64,000 bases of DNA from Schistosoma haematobium (GCF_000699445.3 NC_067202.1:4916458-4980457); one strand, 5' to 3'; shown: positions 21,400 to 32,599, counted from the stretch's first letter. Notes: a model not told the origin generated them from the letters alone. A program made the numbers and translations.

Positions 21400-21895
21400 T
21401 TTTATTTCAATCAATATCAAAGTCAGAATCTTCAATACGAAAGTCAAGACAATTCTACAGTATGCAGCTGAATCTTCCAGAACTACTACAACCATCATTA
21501 AGAAGGTACAAGTATTTATAAATAGTTGTGTACGTAAGATACTCAACATCCATTGGCCGGATATCATCGGTAACAGCCTACTGTGGAAGTGGACAAACTA
21601 GCTTCTAGCTGATGAGGAAATTAGGAAAAGATGATAGAAATGAATAGGACATACATTAGGCAAATCATCAAACTGCATCACGAGGCAAGCCTTAACTCGG
21701 AATGGTGAAGGGATGCGAAAAAGTGGAAGGCCAAAGAACACATTACGTCAGCAAATAGAATCAGATATGAAATGGATGGATAACAAGTGGAAAGAGCTGA
21801 AAAGCATTGCCCAGGATAGGGTTGGATGGCAAGTGCCGGTGAGCGGCCTATGTTCCTTCACGAGGACTAACAGACGTAAGTAAGAAAGTAACTAT
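21400..21895 (+). pseudogene. RTE-like LINE, ORF2 C-terminus (broken)
   Basis: Codes a recognisable C-terminus: VQVFINSCVRKILNIHWPD, then LLWKWTN and a stop, [36 protein letters not shown], and AQDRVGW. The end is aacagacgtaagtaag, the usual 3' tail of this family. Several stops show it is dead. Confidence 0.8.
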
Positions 21896-22325
21896 TTTGA
21901 TTATTGATATTAATAAATGTTATATCAAAATTACCGTTAACAACTCACATAAATGTTATTTAAATCAATGAACATTATATGAAAGATCTTTGAATGTTTT
22001 CTACAGGTGCCTCAATTAATCAATCTTTCTTTTTAGCACTAATGTATGTTCTTGAGACAGGAAATAATAATTAGAGGTGAATGGAAACATATTTTCATGT
22101 ATAGGGATAGTTTAATATCAACTTACATTGATAATTATGAACTTAAGTAAGATTGATGAATGGTTTTCTTCCTGTATTTAACAAGGTTAAACCGTGTTAG
22201 AATTAATTAGGATTAAAGAACTTTTAAGGTTAGACTTAATATTATATCTATGGCTGTTGTTTGTTCCAACACTATTCCATGATATTTAAAATGTGTAAGA
22301 TTATTGAGAAAGGCTGTAATGATAC
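21896..22325. other. intron sequence, nothing recognised
   Basis: AT-rich DNA ahead of a TA run. No feature was recognised. Confidence 0.5.
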
Positions 22326-22545
22326 TATTAATATATATATATATATATATACATAGATGAATGTGCGAATCCACGATCCCATTTCGCGAGATTCGTACCC
22401 AGAAATTATTGGTGTTGCGGGCAAACGCCTAATCTCTAGACCACTGAGCCTGACGGTATCCAACAATGTTAATGTCTAACTTCAACTAATTGAGCAACAC
22501 ATTCATGATCTCAACTAATGAAATTACTATGATATCCACAAAAAA
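22326..22545 (-). mobile_element. (AT)n run and HH-SINE fragment
   Basis: An AT run to 22352 leads into a minus-strand SINE body: gcgagattcgtacccag (B-box complement), ctagaccactgagcctg (A-box complement), then caacaatgttaatgtctaac. Confidence 0.65.
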
Positions 22546-22566
22546 CCTCTTCTCATATTAATCAAC

Positions 22567-22658
22567 ATATGCTAACTAGTGACTGGCTTCAAGGGGTATA
22601 TCCTGAAGTTCTAGTGAGAAACCGTGACCAGTGGAGTTCAACCGGGTCTGTTGTGAGG
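22567..22658 (+). mobile_element. HH-SINE 5' body fragment
   Basis: Plus-strand 5' body from actagtgactggcttcaag to ccgggtctgttgtgag, cut off next to RTE/LTR debris. Confidence 0.65.
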
Positions 22659-22734
22659 AGAGGGGTAGGGATGATGAACCCGGAAAATGTGGAATCCGGA
22701 TATCAACTCTGGATCTTCAAAAAAAGGGGAGGTG

Positions 22735-23267
22735 TGTTAGGACCCGATAAACATAATGAATGGTAACTTTGGGATCCTTTTATGGACCAATACTAAACGT
22801 ATATTTTTATTGCATAATTGTGATATGATGGGAAGAAAAATCAATTTTCGATTGATTTACTCATTATGAGTTTTATTCAACATTCAACATCCGTTTTCAT
22901 TCAACATGAGGATCATTCAGTGTAGTATTTGATTTGTTTTCCCAGTATGATATTTTCTTCTGTAGAATATACGAGATATTCTTGTATCCCATTGACATGA
23001 ACTATGCTCAGTAAGTGATTTGTTATAACTGAATATGTGATTTCATCCTAATTATTAATCAAAATGGGTGTGCAATCAATATATAAATCAGTGTATTTTA
23101 GACTACTTGATCATCGTTCGTCGTGGTGTTTTGGGGCTAACAAATCTTCACTTATACCAGTCTTGTGTTCTTACTTTCGCATCGTGGGAATTGCCGAGGT
23201 CCCTCGTTACGAGTATAAGTGATCAACGTTTCCTCAGCACAGCAATCAGCGACGACCAAATATAACA
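22735..23267 (+). mobile_element. mosaic LTR (L1-like 5' segment in an L2 LTR)
   Basis: Begins TGTTAGGACCCGATAAAC and ends TATAACA. After the first 12 bases it carries about 85 bp of L1 sequence (cataatgaatggtaac ... aatactaaacgtatattt) and then switches at gatatgatgg to L2 (ttttcgattgatttactc onward), as in 2985-3473. A purine tract (aaaaaaaggggagg) lies just upstream. No TSD was seen. Confidence 0.75.
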
Positions 23268-23415
23268 AGAACACACTAAGTCATGAGTTGGAAGGAGATA
23301 TGAAAAGGATGAGTCGCAACTGGAAAGAACTGGAAAGGACTGTTCAGGACAGGATTGAATTGAGAGTGCTTGTCGGCGGCCTATGTTCCTCCACGAGAAG
23401 AAACAGGCGTAAGTA
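23268..23415 (+). pseudogene. RTE-like LINE 3' tail, next to LTR
   Basis: Reads [20 protein letters not shown], then [28 protein letters not shown] and the cgtaagtaa tail. The frame begins exactly at the LTR end, and the upstream 22690-22734 (ggatcttcaaaaaaagggg) resembles the preceding RTE codons, so the LTR probably sits inside this LINE. Confidence 0.7.
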
Positions 23416-23589
23416 ATTAAGTCACTTATTTTTACTTGTTAAATTATCTGTTAAATGTGTCTTTTCTATTTGGCATATCTCTTCACAATTTCACTTTCTT
23501 AATTATGTGGCGCATATTTATTTTGATACTCGGTTGTACCAGTACTTGTAAGAAATAATGAAAATGAATAATAAGTCCCCATTCTAATA

Positions 23590-23885
23590 ATAATTATCAT
23601 CTTCCCAATAATGACTAGATTCAAGATGGATTTCATCGAGTTCTAGCGAGAAATCGTGTCAAGTGGAGTCCAGTTCGTGTTGAGTGTGAGACAGTCAAGC
23701 AACTCAAACAATGAATGAATGATTGTGTAAGATCATGAATCGATTGAAGTTAGACATTAACACTGTTGAATAACGACTCAGTGGTGTAGAGATTAAGCGT
23801 TCACTCATGAGACTGAGGTTTCTGTGTTGGACTCCGTTTGTTTCGGGTTCATAGATGCGGAAAACTGTGGAGTCTTAATATTAAT
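23590..23885 (+). mobile_element. HH-SINE, diverged subfamily
   Basis: Plus-strand partner of 20945-21345: ctagattcaagatggattt, gttgagtgtgagacagtc, A box cgactcagtggtgtagag, B-box remnant tctgtgttggactccg. The hammerhead module is truncated after gcggaaaactgtggagtc. Confidence 0.75.
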
Positions 23886-24002
23886 CTATTCAAAAGTAGT
23901 CTGTTTCGAAAACTATATTTTTCAATTATTTTACTATATTTCGATTGGTAATATTAGGGAAAACATGAATGATATATTTACGTAGAATAGGTGTAATGTG
24001 GA

Positions 24003-24165
24003 TAACAATCGAATGCAGGACATGTAACATTTCGTCCTATTAGGGACTTGTCATCTGGATACACCTGTATCCCGGAGTTGATGTTGATGCTGAGATTCAA
24101 ATCCAGTACTTTGAACCCACAACATCAACTCGTTTCCCATTTAGCTACTGAGTCTAGAAGGTCAG
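24003..24165 (-). mobile_element. Smα-like element, decayed
   Basis: Minus orientation: hammerhead remnant (acatttcgtcctattaggg, acttgtcatctggatacacc) plus tRNA-like part (gagattcaaatccagtac, tagctactgagtc). The core reads ATGACAA and is inactive. Confidence 0.65.
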
Positions 24166-24167
24166 TC

Positions 24168-24515
24168 AAAACAGTCCGAACAAGACGCATATTTACCAAC
24201 TAAAGCCGATTGAATTTCAGTAGAAATATCAATAACAGGATAACTTAATCCATTCCAATTTAAAGCAAACCTTATACCCATTGCACAAGTAAATGGGTAT
24301 GTAAATTCGGTAGCTAAGTGAATAAAGTAATAACGTTTTAAGGTTATGAGTTCAATGAACATCAACTCTGAGATGCACGCGTCCAAAATAGAACAAAACT
24401 TTGAGCATCCTAAATCCCATTATTAGTCAAGTACCATGATTACTTCAAGGCAATACACACAGGATGCACATATTCCAGCTAAGATTGAGTACAATCCAAA
24501 TTTCAATTGTATACA
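24168..24515 (+). mobile_element. Smα-like element, decayed
   Basis: Plus-strand pieces: tctgagatgcacgcgtcc, atagaacaaaactttgagc (core lost) and the 3' part caaggcaatacacacagg. It lies back-to-back with the minus copy before it. Confidence 0.55.
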
Positions 24516-24704
24516 ACAAGATTAAATAATATTTAACAAACTAAAGTGCCGACATTCATAATTTTAATGATGAACTAATTATAATTAAAATACTACTGAA
24601 AAAAAGAAGTATTGAATATCTGTTTAATCCTAGTGAAAAATCCCTCAAAAAGTTCTCATCCAACATTCCTCTACACAAAATTAAACACAATATCTTTGTT
24701 AAGC

Positions 24705-25070
24705 ATAGATGGATAGTGGTTAGCAGTGGAATCGAGGACGCGCGTTTTGACCTATTTAGAAGTCGTCAGTCCAATGTACCTGCATCTCAGAATTGATATT
24801 CACTCTGTGAATCGAATCCAGTACCGTTTACTTCAAACGCCATCGTGTTATCCACTTAGCTACTCAGTCCTGATAGCCATTAGCTTGTGCAATGGAGTGA
24901 AGTTTAAATTCACTTTGTTTAAAAATCTTATGATTTAAAGCTATACCGAGACAATCCGCATAAGATGCACATATACCAACAAGTATCTGATGAACTGCAG
25001 TTTAAAAACAACAATATCATTGGTTTAATGAACTAACCCTTAACCTTTAGACCATTGAGTCAACCTCTAA
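24705..25070. mobile_element. Smα-like elements, inverted pair
   Basis: 24705-24905 is minus orientation with GACTGACGA, GTC and stem III acgc/gcgt but CAAA in place of GAAA, so dead; the tRNA-like part (gaatcgaatccagtaccg, tagctactcagtcc) follows. 24938-25070 is a plus-strand 3' part (taccgagacaatccgcataa, ctgatgaactgcag). Confidence 0.65.
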
Positions 25071-25149
25071 TTGTATCCAAACTTTAATCTTTTTATAATA
25101 AAATACAATCACATTCTATTACGTGTCTTAGGTCACTCTCTCTTATTCG

Positions 25150-25515
25150 CTATCTGAGATAATGGAAAGAAAAGTCCATTTTCGATTGATTTACCAATTA
25201 TGAGTTTTGTTCAATATTACTTCCGTTCTAATTCAATATAATGATTACTCTATATAGTATTTGTTTTCTTTTATGATATACGATACTCTTATATTCCATT
25301 GATATGAACTATGCTCAATATATGTGATCTCATCCTAATTATTAATCACAAATGGATGTATGAATCAATATATAAATGAGTGTACTTTCAACTAGGATCG
25401 TCTTCGTCGTCGTCGTGTTTCGGGATCAATAAATCTTCACTTATACCAAACATTATGTTTTTACTTTCATATCGTAAGAATTACAGAGGTCCTTCGTTTC
25501 AAGTATAAGTGATAA
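25150..25515 (+). mobile_element. LTR family L2, 5'-truncated
   Basis: Matches the L2 LTR from ttttcgattgatttacc to aagtataagtgataagcg, including the gtcgtcgtcgtgtttcgg segment. The first about 50 bases and the terminal end are missing. Confidence 0.75.
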
Positions 25516-25784
25516 GCGTGTGGAGATAGGCCTGATAAGTTTATTTTGTAAATAGTTTTTGATGTTATTTGTATTTATTCTGTCAATTTTTCACTGCATG
25601 TACATTTATCATTAAAGGATTTTACGAGTTGTTTAAGTGTATGACCTTGAACACCCTTTCTTCCGTCGTGTTACTCTCATAGCATGACACACGCTGTCAC
25701 TTACTAATAAATACACTGTTACATACATACCTCTTGTTCTTAATTCGCTCGTGATTCTGTTGACTGAACTCTAGATTAAATACC
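25516..25784. other. unassigned segment, LTR-like end
   Basis: Ends in cactaataaatacactg-type sequence with a polyadenylation-like AATAAA near 25708, which looks like part of another repeat. No relative was found in the window. Confidence 0.35.
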
Positions 25785-26235
25785 GTCTACATTTATGCCC
25801 CCAAATTCCTTGGTATGGCCGAGAGTGGGGCGGGCCCGCCCTCCCTCTCGAAATGCTCTCACACGGCCACGCGTATACAGCCTCTGCCTTCTCGTGGCAG
25901 GGGTGTTGTTTACGAAAAGCGAATGTCTGACGCTTTAATCGGATACTAAAACAATGCTGCACATGGGCTCCAGTATCCTGAAGGAACAAATGGCGTATGA
26001 ACCAATCTTTGATCACCAGCCATCATGGGAATGCATCTCCTCACGATGCTCCACTGCCTTGTGGGTCAGACCTTTAGGTCAAAGGCTCGGGGTGTGGTCT
26101 CCTAAGAGAACCACCTTTTTCGATCTGGGCACCCGGGCAGTATCACAGCCCACACACACACAAATATGGTGTGGCGCATATATATTTGGTGCCCTCTTGT
26201 ACCAATATTTATGTGTTGAAATAAATAAATAATAT
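25785..26235 (-). mobile_element. repeat B copy
   Basis: Reverse complement of the family, from gtctacatttatgcccccaa to gtgttgaaataaataaat. In the sense of the minus strand it ends opposite to an A-rich stretch, consistent with a retroposon tail at 26218-26235. Confidence 0.7.
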
Positions 26236-26589
26236 ATATATCATATTCTACGTTTGGTAAAACCACTGGGAGGATATCAATCTTACTGGAATCTTTAATC
26301 ATCTATAATTATGAATTCTTGTACCAGACTCAATCGGAACACGCACAAACTTTGCTGAATTAAGTAACGTCTCTAATTTTTGTTGTGTTTATAACATTTA
26401 ACTGACATATATATTAACATTACTATTTGTACTGAATAACTCTGTTATCATTTTTGAGTTCATATATTATTTGGTCCACTACAAACATTCCTGACATAAC
26501 AAGCAACGATGACGATATATAGATATATATAACAAGTAGCATTCAACTGACGACAGGGATTTCGGGAAAATTTAAACAAAAAAAGACTT
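26236..26589. other. intron sequence, nothing recognised
   Basis: AT-rich DNA. Its right end (26578-26589, aaaaaaagactt) is the left TSD of the SINE that follows. Confidence 0.6.
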
Positions 26590-26784
26590 TCACAGGTTGA
26601 AATCATGAGTCAATTGAAGCTAGACCACCATAGAAAGAAAACCTGGAAGCACTGAACGGCCATTTCGTCCTAGTATTGGACTCCTCAGTGGCAGTGCTCA
26701 TCCACAATCCCACACCCCACGGGATTCGAACCCAGGACCTACTGGTTTGGCGCGTGAGCACTTAACCACAAAACCCATTCTGAT
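26590..26784 (-). mobile_element. HH-SINE inserted next to the cadherin splice donor
   Basis: Minus orientation: 3' module, hammerhead with a broken stem I (insert before CTGAGGA), B-box complement gggattcgaaccc, and a short 5' end cttaaccacaaaacccattc. The flanks aaaaaaagactt (26578-26589) and aaaaaaagagactt (26785-26798) form a TSD with a 2-base difference. The right copy overlaps the donor, whose GTAAGT complement is 26795-26800. Confidence 0.8.
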
Positions 26785-26800
26785 AAAAAAAGAGACTTAC

Positions 26801-28420
26801 CGATTTTGTTAAAGAATGTGTATACTGACTTATTCTATATTGTATTTCAGCATTTTTTCCAATATCTTTATCAATTGCATGAAATTTTGTTACAATATAA
26901 CCAATTGGTACATCTTCACATACTTCTATTAATAAAGGTTCATTGGATTGATATAATACTTCATTACTATTACTATTATTACTATGATTATTATTATTAT
27001 TGATTATTGATTTCATTATAGTAAATTCAGGTTTACAATCATTCACATCATGTATATAGATAATCAATGGTAGCGTAGTTGTATGTTTGATTTCATTCAA
27101 TTGATAATGATTATCTATAGCTAATAAATTCAATTCATATTTATCCATTTGTTCACGATCTAAATTATGATCTAATTGTATTTCTAATCTATTATGATCA
27201 TCTAATTGATTGAATATTAAACTAAAATAATTGATTGATTGATTCAATTGATTATTATTATTATTGATTATTGAATTGATTCCATGATAAGGAATCGATT
27301 GTAATTGATAAGTGATATTTGAATATAAACACATATCATGATCAATGGCTATTGGTAATTGATATTTTGTACCGATTAATGCATCTTCCATAAAATGTAA
27401 TTCATATTTATTAAATAATTGAAATATTGGATAATTATCATTTAGATCAATTAATTGTATATGAATAGTCATTAATTCTATACCAATCGATAATAAATTC
27501 ATAGCAATTGTAATTGTAAATTGACAATAAGGTAAATCAAATGAATCATTGATTAGATTTGATTGATTATTAATGATTGAACATGTATTGATCGAACATA
27601 AACATGTATTGATTTCTTTAAAAAATTGATTATTATTATTATGATGACGATGATGATTATGATCCCAATGACATAATTGATCCCGATCTAATTTTTTAAT
27701 TTGTATTAATTCTTGTTTAAATAAATTATAATAATTTATATGAAAATATTTTGAACTCCATTGATTGGATGGAAATAAATATAAACGTGGTAATTCATTA
27801 TGATGATGATGATGATCAGTATTATTATGATGATTATTGATTATTTGATATTGATTAGCGATTAAATCAATACTTAATAATGGTTTACTTTGATTGATTG
27901 TATTCATTTTTAGATTATTATTATGATTATTATTCCATGATGATGAATTATTATTGAATATATAATTTAATAAATAATTCGTTAATTGAAAATCATTAAT
28001 TAAATTACCAATAAATTGTGGTATATTAGATTCTTCAATAAGTCTATAAGTGATTTGTTTATTGAATGATTTCAATGATCCATCTTGATGATTCGTTTTA
28101 TTGTTCGTCTTCTTCTTCTTGTTATCATTATTACTATTATTATTATTGATTTTGTTGATTGATGATTGATATGACAAGTCTTTGGAAGTATTCGATGATA
28201 TAGATGGTAAAGCTTTATACTTGGTTGGATCGAATACATTCGAAGATGATGAAGATGATGAGGATGATGAGGATGATGATGATGATGATGATGAGCATAA
28301 TAATAATAATGTAGATGAAATACAATTCAATGATAATGATGAATAAATTGTTGAATTAAATATATCTAATCTTATATATAACAATAACATAATAAATTGT
28401 ACAAATTTACATGATCTCAT
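26801..28420 (-). CDS. protocadherin-like protein, first coding exon (540 codons)
   Basis: This exon encodes the N-terminus of a calcium-dependent adhesion receptor of the cadherin superfamily, probably a protocadherin at the cell surface. The start Met at 28420 is preceded directly by an in-frame TAG. Residues 6-16 are hydrophobic and read as a signal peptide. A poly-Ser run lies at about 43-61, followed by Asn-, Lys- and His-rich low complexity. EC signatures seen are TYRLIEES near the start of EC1, DLNDNYP at 325-331 closing that region, LDRE at 420-423, DVNDCKP at 458-464 closing EC2, and VCEDVPIGYIVTKFHAID with DKDIGKNAEI opening EC3. The exon ends in phase 0 at ...SLTKS before a GTAAGT donor (26800-26795). 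Loops between EC motifs are longer and more Asn-rich than in vertebrate cadherins. The cadherin assignment is firm. The exact subfamily is inference. Confidence 0.9.
28237..28300 (-). repeat. Ser-codon trinucleotide run in the cadherin exon
   Basis: TCA/TCC/TCT-type repeats on the coding strand give the poly-Ser stretch after the leader. It is an in-frame microsatellite and could vary in length between individuals. Confidence 0.85.
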
Positions 28421-28789
28421 CTAGATATTAAATAATTACAATAGAAAGAATTGTATGATCTTATTATGTTTTGTCATGTTTTCGTTTCTTCTTCTTCTTC
28501 TTCTACTTCTACTTCTTTTTTCTTTCCTCTTTATCTCTTTTTTCTTTTCTTCCTTTTTTCTTTTTTCTTGTACTTCTCTTTGTCTTTTTTGTTTTGATAA
28601 AGTATAAATTTCACTATTGTCTTCAATGGAAATCAGTAGTATGGAAAGTATATTGTACGGTAGAATAGAAAAAAAGAAGCAATACACAATTCACATTGTT
28701 TCTATATTATGATAATTATGATTAGAAATAATAATTTTAAAAAAAACTATTTATGGACATGATTCATGCATGAGATGATGGAGTTTATG
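28421..28789. other. 5' flank of the cadherin coding region
   Basis: Contains an in-frame TAG just before the start codon and a pyrimidine-rich tract at about 28480-28600 (purine-rich on the coding strand). No TATA box or initiator could be assigned. A non-coding first exon may lie further upstream. Confidence 0.5.
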
Positions 28790-29022
28790 AATGTTGTTAG
28801 ATCATTATTGAAAATCTGAAAGGATTGAATGACTGTTTCATTCTATTATGAGACTACTCAACATTGTGTATGTACACAATCCCGCTTGAGGGATTCAAGC
28901 ACAGCGTTTAATATCTATACCATTAAACTCATATCCAATGGTGTTAATGTTTAAGTTCAACCAATCCACGAAATGGCGCGACCATCATTCATTGTAGTGA
29001 GATAGGTATCTGTCATGAATAA
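28790..29022 (-). mobile_element. HH-SINE, decayed
   Basis: Minus orientation from gatcattattgaaaatctg through gagggattcaagcac (B-box complement) to tccaatggtgttaatg and cgaaatggcgcgacc. Confidence 0.65.
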
Positions 29023-29042
29023 GCTCTACATATTATTGTAAT

Positions 29043-29573
29043 AGTTATATCTTATATCTCGATAAGTATAATGAATGATAACTTTTGGGATCCATCGATG
29101 GACCAATACTATGAGTATATTTCCATTGTATGATTGCTAAGTAACTAAACTATTCATACTCGTGTTCCTCTTATCATAAGCTCTATTTTGACCTATGAAC
29201 TATTATTACACGATTTACCATTTTTGACTTATGCCCCAGTCTATTAATTACTACCTCCCATATTCACAGTCAGATTTAACTAATTCTTGTACAAATTTCG
29301 TTCCCTATTTTATGGTACGGTGTAGTCTGTTTGGTTGGTATATGAACCCTGTATGCTTGAAATATATGACTATTATCACAAAGGCTGATATTGATGTTCT
29401 GGACATAACTGGCTGGGCTAGGCGGGAAGCAGGACCAATAAGGACTCTAGACTGCTCGTACAGGTTTTATGCGTCATTGCTCTAATCGACAGTTCACTGT
29501 TCTCCAATTGGCGGTATCATTACGCTACACATCAACAGGGTAAACAGACTACAAGTTATACCATTATATGACT
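29043..29573 (+). mobile_element. solo LTR, family L1
   Basis: Matches 15726-16236 throughout (gtataatgaatgataac, gttctggacataactggctg, tctagactgctcgtacag). The 5' end is blurred (gttatatcttatatctcg) and the 3' end reads aagttatacca in place of TATAACA. No internal region. Confidence 0.75.
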
Positions 29574-29917
29574 TTTTCCATATGCATTCATTCTGACGAC
29601 ACATACAATTTATAAGTATCCATACCAAGGTTGAAATTGATCGTTTCAAATAAGTAGAGCATTAGGTAGAAAGTTAGTAATAAATACATTTTTGTATATT
29701 CTACTGAGTAGGACATTGTATTTCTGACGTTTCGTAACTTCATGTAAGCCACTTCTTTAGACTAAATAAATTGATGACCATTTGTTTACTTTGAAGAAAA
29801 GGCTTACATTAAGTCACAAAATGTCACAAATACAAATTTTCTACTCATTCAGATATAACACATAAAAATATATCTATTTTTATGATAATTCTTACCGATC
29901 AAATTTATTCATAAAAC
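29574..29917. other. unassigned segment with imperfect palindrome
   Basis: gtaagccacttctttag and gaagaaaaggcttacat form an imperfect inverted repeat around about 45 bases. The origin is unknown. Confidence 0.4.
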
Positions 29918-30190
29918 TACTGTGGTGTGGGTTACTTATATCCACATAATTAGTATAGAACGGAGGTCAGGCATATAGCGTATTTCAGTGGAAGATCGGT
30001 AATTAAACATTGGGAACGGAACGCAATTAGTATGAAAAGGTATGAACGATAAAATCTGAGACAATGAACTAATATTTGCAAAGGAACAGTCAAATTTGAG
30101 ACGATGGATTGATATTTTGCAAATTAACTATTTACTATATGGTTCTCAGATTTAATTGAGATGCTCTGTAATTTTGTGCTCAAATACATT
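29918..30190 (+). repeat. repeat E copy
   Basis: Starts ctactgtggtgtgggttac and includes gcaattagtatgaaaagg and tctgtaattttgtgctc. Related copies are at 31222-31400 and 35095-35370, and an inverted one at 53160-53310. The family is unassigned. Confidence 0.6.
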
Positions 30191-30730
30191 CAACTGTCTT
30201 CACTCAAGTTCTTGTTCACTACACTACAAGCTAACACGCACATGGCCAACAATCTTCTATAGAACAGATTAGCGAGGATATTGCATTGACATTTTCTAGT
30301 AGGTCTGAGTTTGTCTCTCCGATGTGCATCTACAAATTCAGTTGCTGTTGTAGAGAAAGCTATATTAGGCATACTACCAGGTAACTTAAACAACGAATGA
30401 ACGAGCATTTCCCGGCTTGGTTTGGAAATGGATAGACACAGCACTATCTTGGCACACCTGGTTGGCAGTGATCATATGATAAATAAAACTAAATCATATA
30501 GAGTGATCGATTTTGTCTCCTGCATATAGCATAAGTCATAGGGGACCTGATCTATAGCCTTTTGTTAATGTGTTTAGAAGGAACTCGTGACATACCTATA
30601 CCTTCCTTGACTGAATATGATATCCTGTATTTATTTATCATTTTCACCTCTTCTCGTTTACATTCTTCACAAAATTGCACATTCCTTGTTACATAATTTA
30701 ATGAGGTTTTGTGATTATTGTTATTATGAT
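30191..30730. other. unassigned segment
   Basis: AT-rich DNA with an 84-codon minus-strand open frame (30190-30444) that has no recognisable domain and starts at a repeat edge. No gene is called. Confidence 0.4.
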
Positions 30731-31130
30731 CAGAATGGGGTTTGTGGAGTTTGTAGCAATTTAAATAGTTGAATTCATGATTCAATATAAGTTAGACCAC
30801 CACTAAAAACCTGAAAGCACTCGACAGCCGTTTTGTCTACGACTCCGCACGCGGAACTAATGGATACCAATCAGTGTCGGGTTGAGACATGTATCTAACT
30901 CAGACAATGGATGAGTGGTTGTGCAAGATCATGAATCGATTGAAGTCAAACATTAACACCGTTGAATGCCAGATCAGTAGTCTAGATATCAAGTGTCCAT
31001 GAGCCAGACTGGAGACCCTGAGTTCGAATCCCGCGTGCACTACTGAGTAGTCCCACAACAGGACGAAACGACTGTCGCGTTCTTCAATGGCTGTTCAGCC
31101 TACATTGACTCATGAATTTAACCATTAAAC
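30731..31130 (+). mobile_element. HH-SINE, full-length
   Basis: Begins tcagaatggggtttgtgg, has an inverted 3'-module piece at the 5' end (gaattcatgattcaat ... ctgaaagcactcgac), then body, A-box remnant (agatcagtagtctagat), B box gagttcgaatcccg, and a hammerhead with CTGAGTA (G8 lost). The 3' end is catgaatttaaccattaaa. Confidence 0.8.
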
Positions 31131-31221
31131 TTATCATTATCATTGTTATGCCTATTGAGTCCTAACTGATCTACTTCCTATACTGAACTGTTGACTAGAC
31201 ATCTTTTATTATTCTGATCAC

Positions 31222-31415
31222 TACTACTGTGGTGTGTGCTACTTATGTTGATATAAGTAGTATATGACACGAGTCAGGAATGTAATGTCTGGCAACAGAA
31301 GATGGGGAAGATCAAGAAAGGAAGAGCGGGAGTAGAAAGCAATTAGTGTGGAAATGCAAGAACAATGAAGTTCGAGACAACTGAACATTTTGCAAATTAT
31401 TATTATTATTATTAT
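31222..31415 (+). repeat. repeat E copy and (TTA)n
   Basis: ctgtggtgtgtgctacttatg followed by gcaattagtgtggaaatgc matches the family. A TTA run at 31395-31415 ends it. Confidence 0.55.
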
Positions 31416-31420
31416 TAGCT

Positions 31421-31702
31421 TTATTCAGTATTATATTTTTGATACAATATAGAATGCTCAGCGCAAAGTATTTCAACAAGTTTCCGTTTCTTTCTTCTTG
31501 GTCGGTCCTGGCGATAAATATTGAGTGATCGCCAGTTAGATGTTAGCAGTCCAGTAAATGAACATCTGAATGATGTACATTCTTTTCGTTGTATATAGCC
31601 AGCAACTACATTATCTCTTATTGAGCTTTTTGTATCTTTGACAACGAAAGGTTGTACACTTTTCAGAAATGCACCAGGATAGCTTATGCGATTAATAGAC
31701 AT
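31421..31702 (-). other. 93-codon open frame, unrecognised
   Basis: Open from ATG at 31702 to a stop at 31421. The product is Arg/Lys-rich near its end (DRPRRKKRKLVE) with several Cys. Part of it (31490-31570) recurs inverted near 16250-16330, so it is probably a piece of a mobile element and not a host gene. No domain recognised. Confidence 0.35.
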
Positions 31703-32059
31703 AATGATATATTAAAACAAACAAAAATAGATAACTTGATGAAATGTCTAGATGGCATGAACAGGTAGCCCAGATGCTCAAGCAGGCCGCCACTCAGCAG
31801 TATTATAGTATGGTTTTTCTATTTTACCAAGTAACTCTGTAATTTTGTGCTTTGATTTACCTCAAAAATTTGATATATTAATAAGTTCTGTATCTCATGT
31901 CAATCATCAATCATGTTTCGCAGTCAAATGACCAACCTATAAAAGCATAAGCCTAAACCTCCTGAACCAATAAAACTAAGGGGAAACATATTCAAATATA
32001 CTTTGAGTCAGTTTGTATAATAGCAGTGTATGGAACATCTATGAAATATTTGATTGAAT
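31703..32059. other. nothing recognised
   Basis: AT-rich DNA without visible features. Confidence 0.5.
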
Positions 32060-32395
32060 GAAAGGTCATGTACTCAGAGATGGATGGTGACTAGCAGCGG
32101 AATAAAAAACACTCATTTCTTCCTATTTGAGATTTGTCACCTGAATATACTCATATCACACAGTTGGTGTTCACTCTGTGATTCGAACTCAGTACTCTTC
32201 GCTTTAACTGTGATGACGCTTATATGTACATCCATTTGATCATTCCCAAATAGAATGAAACGCACATCCTCAATTCCACAAATAGCCACCATTTATCTCT
32301 GCTTATAATGCTTGTGATTTAAGGCAATATAGAGGCAATTCATACATGATGTACATGTGACAATAAGAGACAGATCAGTCGTTACCTTAACTATC
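32060..32395. mobile_element. Smα-like elements, inverted pair
   Basis: 32060-32215: minus copy (gatggtgactagcagcgg ... gattcgaactcagtactc). 32216-32395: plus copy (gtacatccatttgatcattc, aatgaaacgcacatcctc, gcaattcatacatgatg). Both cores are mutated. Confidence 0.65.
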
Positions 32396-32599
32396 AATGA
32401 GACGATTCAACCAACCAATACAAAAATGAATTAAAGGTCTTGTAGTTTGAACAAAAAACCGTATAAATTCAATTTGTCATGGTTAATAACAATTCGAATT
32501 CACTTCTGTTATACTTTTACAAGTTACTCATTAATTTTTATTAATATTCTTTTTGCCTCAATGAGCACTTGTCTCATCAAAACAAATACATATGATCAG

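Noticed and set aside
22659..22734. Polypurine tract of an LTR element's internal region
   Set aside because: The purine run also fits the RTE codons expected just before 23268, so a 3' internal remnant is not needed.
24720..24785. Functional Smα hammerhead
   Set aside because: Stem III and the GTC site are good but GAAA is replaced by CAAA, so a required core G is missing.
28436..28687. Arg/Lys/Glu-rich minus-strand frame upstream of the cadherin start
   Set aside because: It is translation of a purine-rich tract in the 5' flank and has no family signature.
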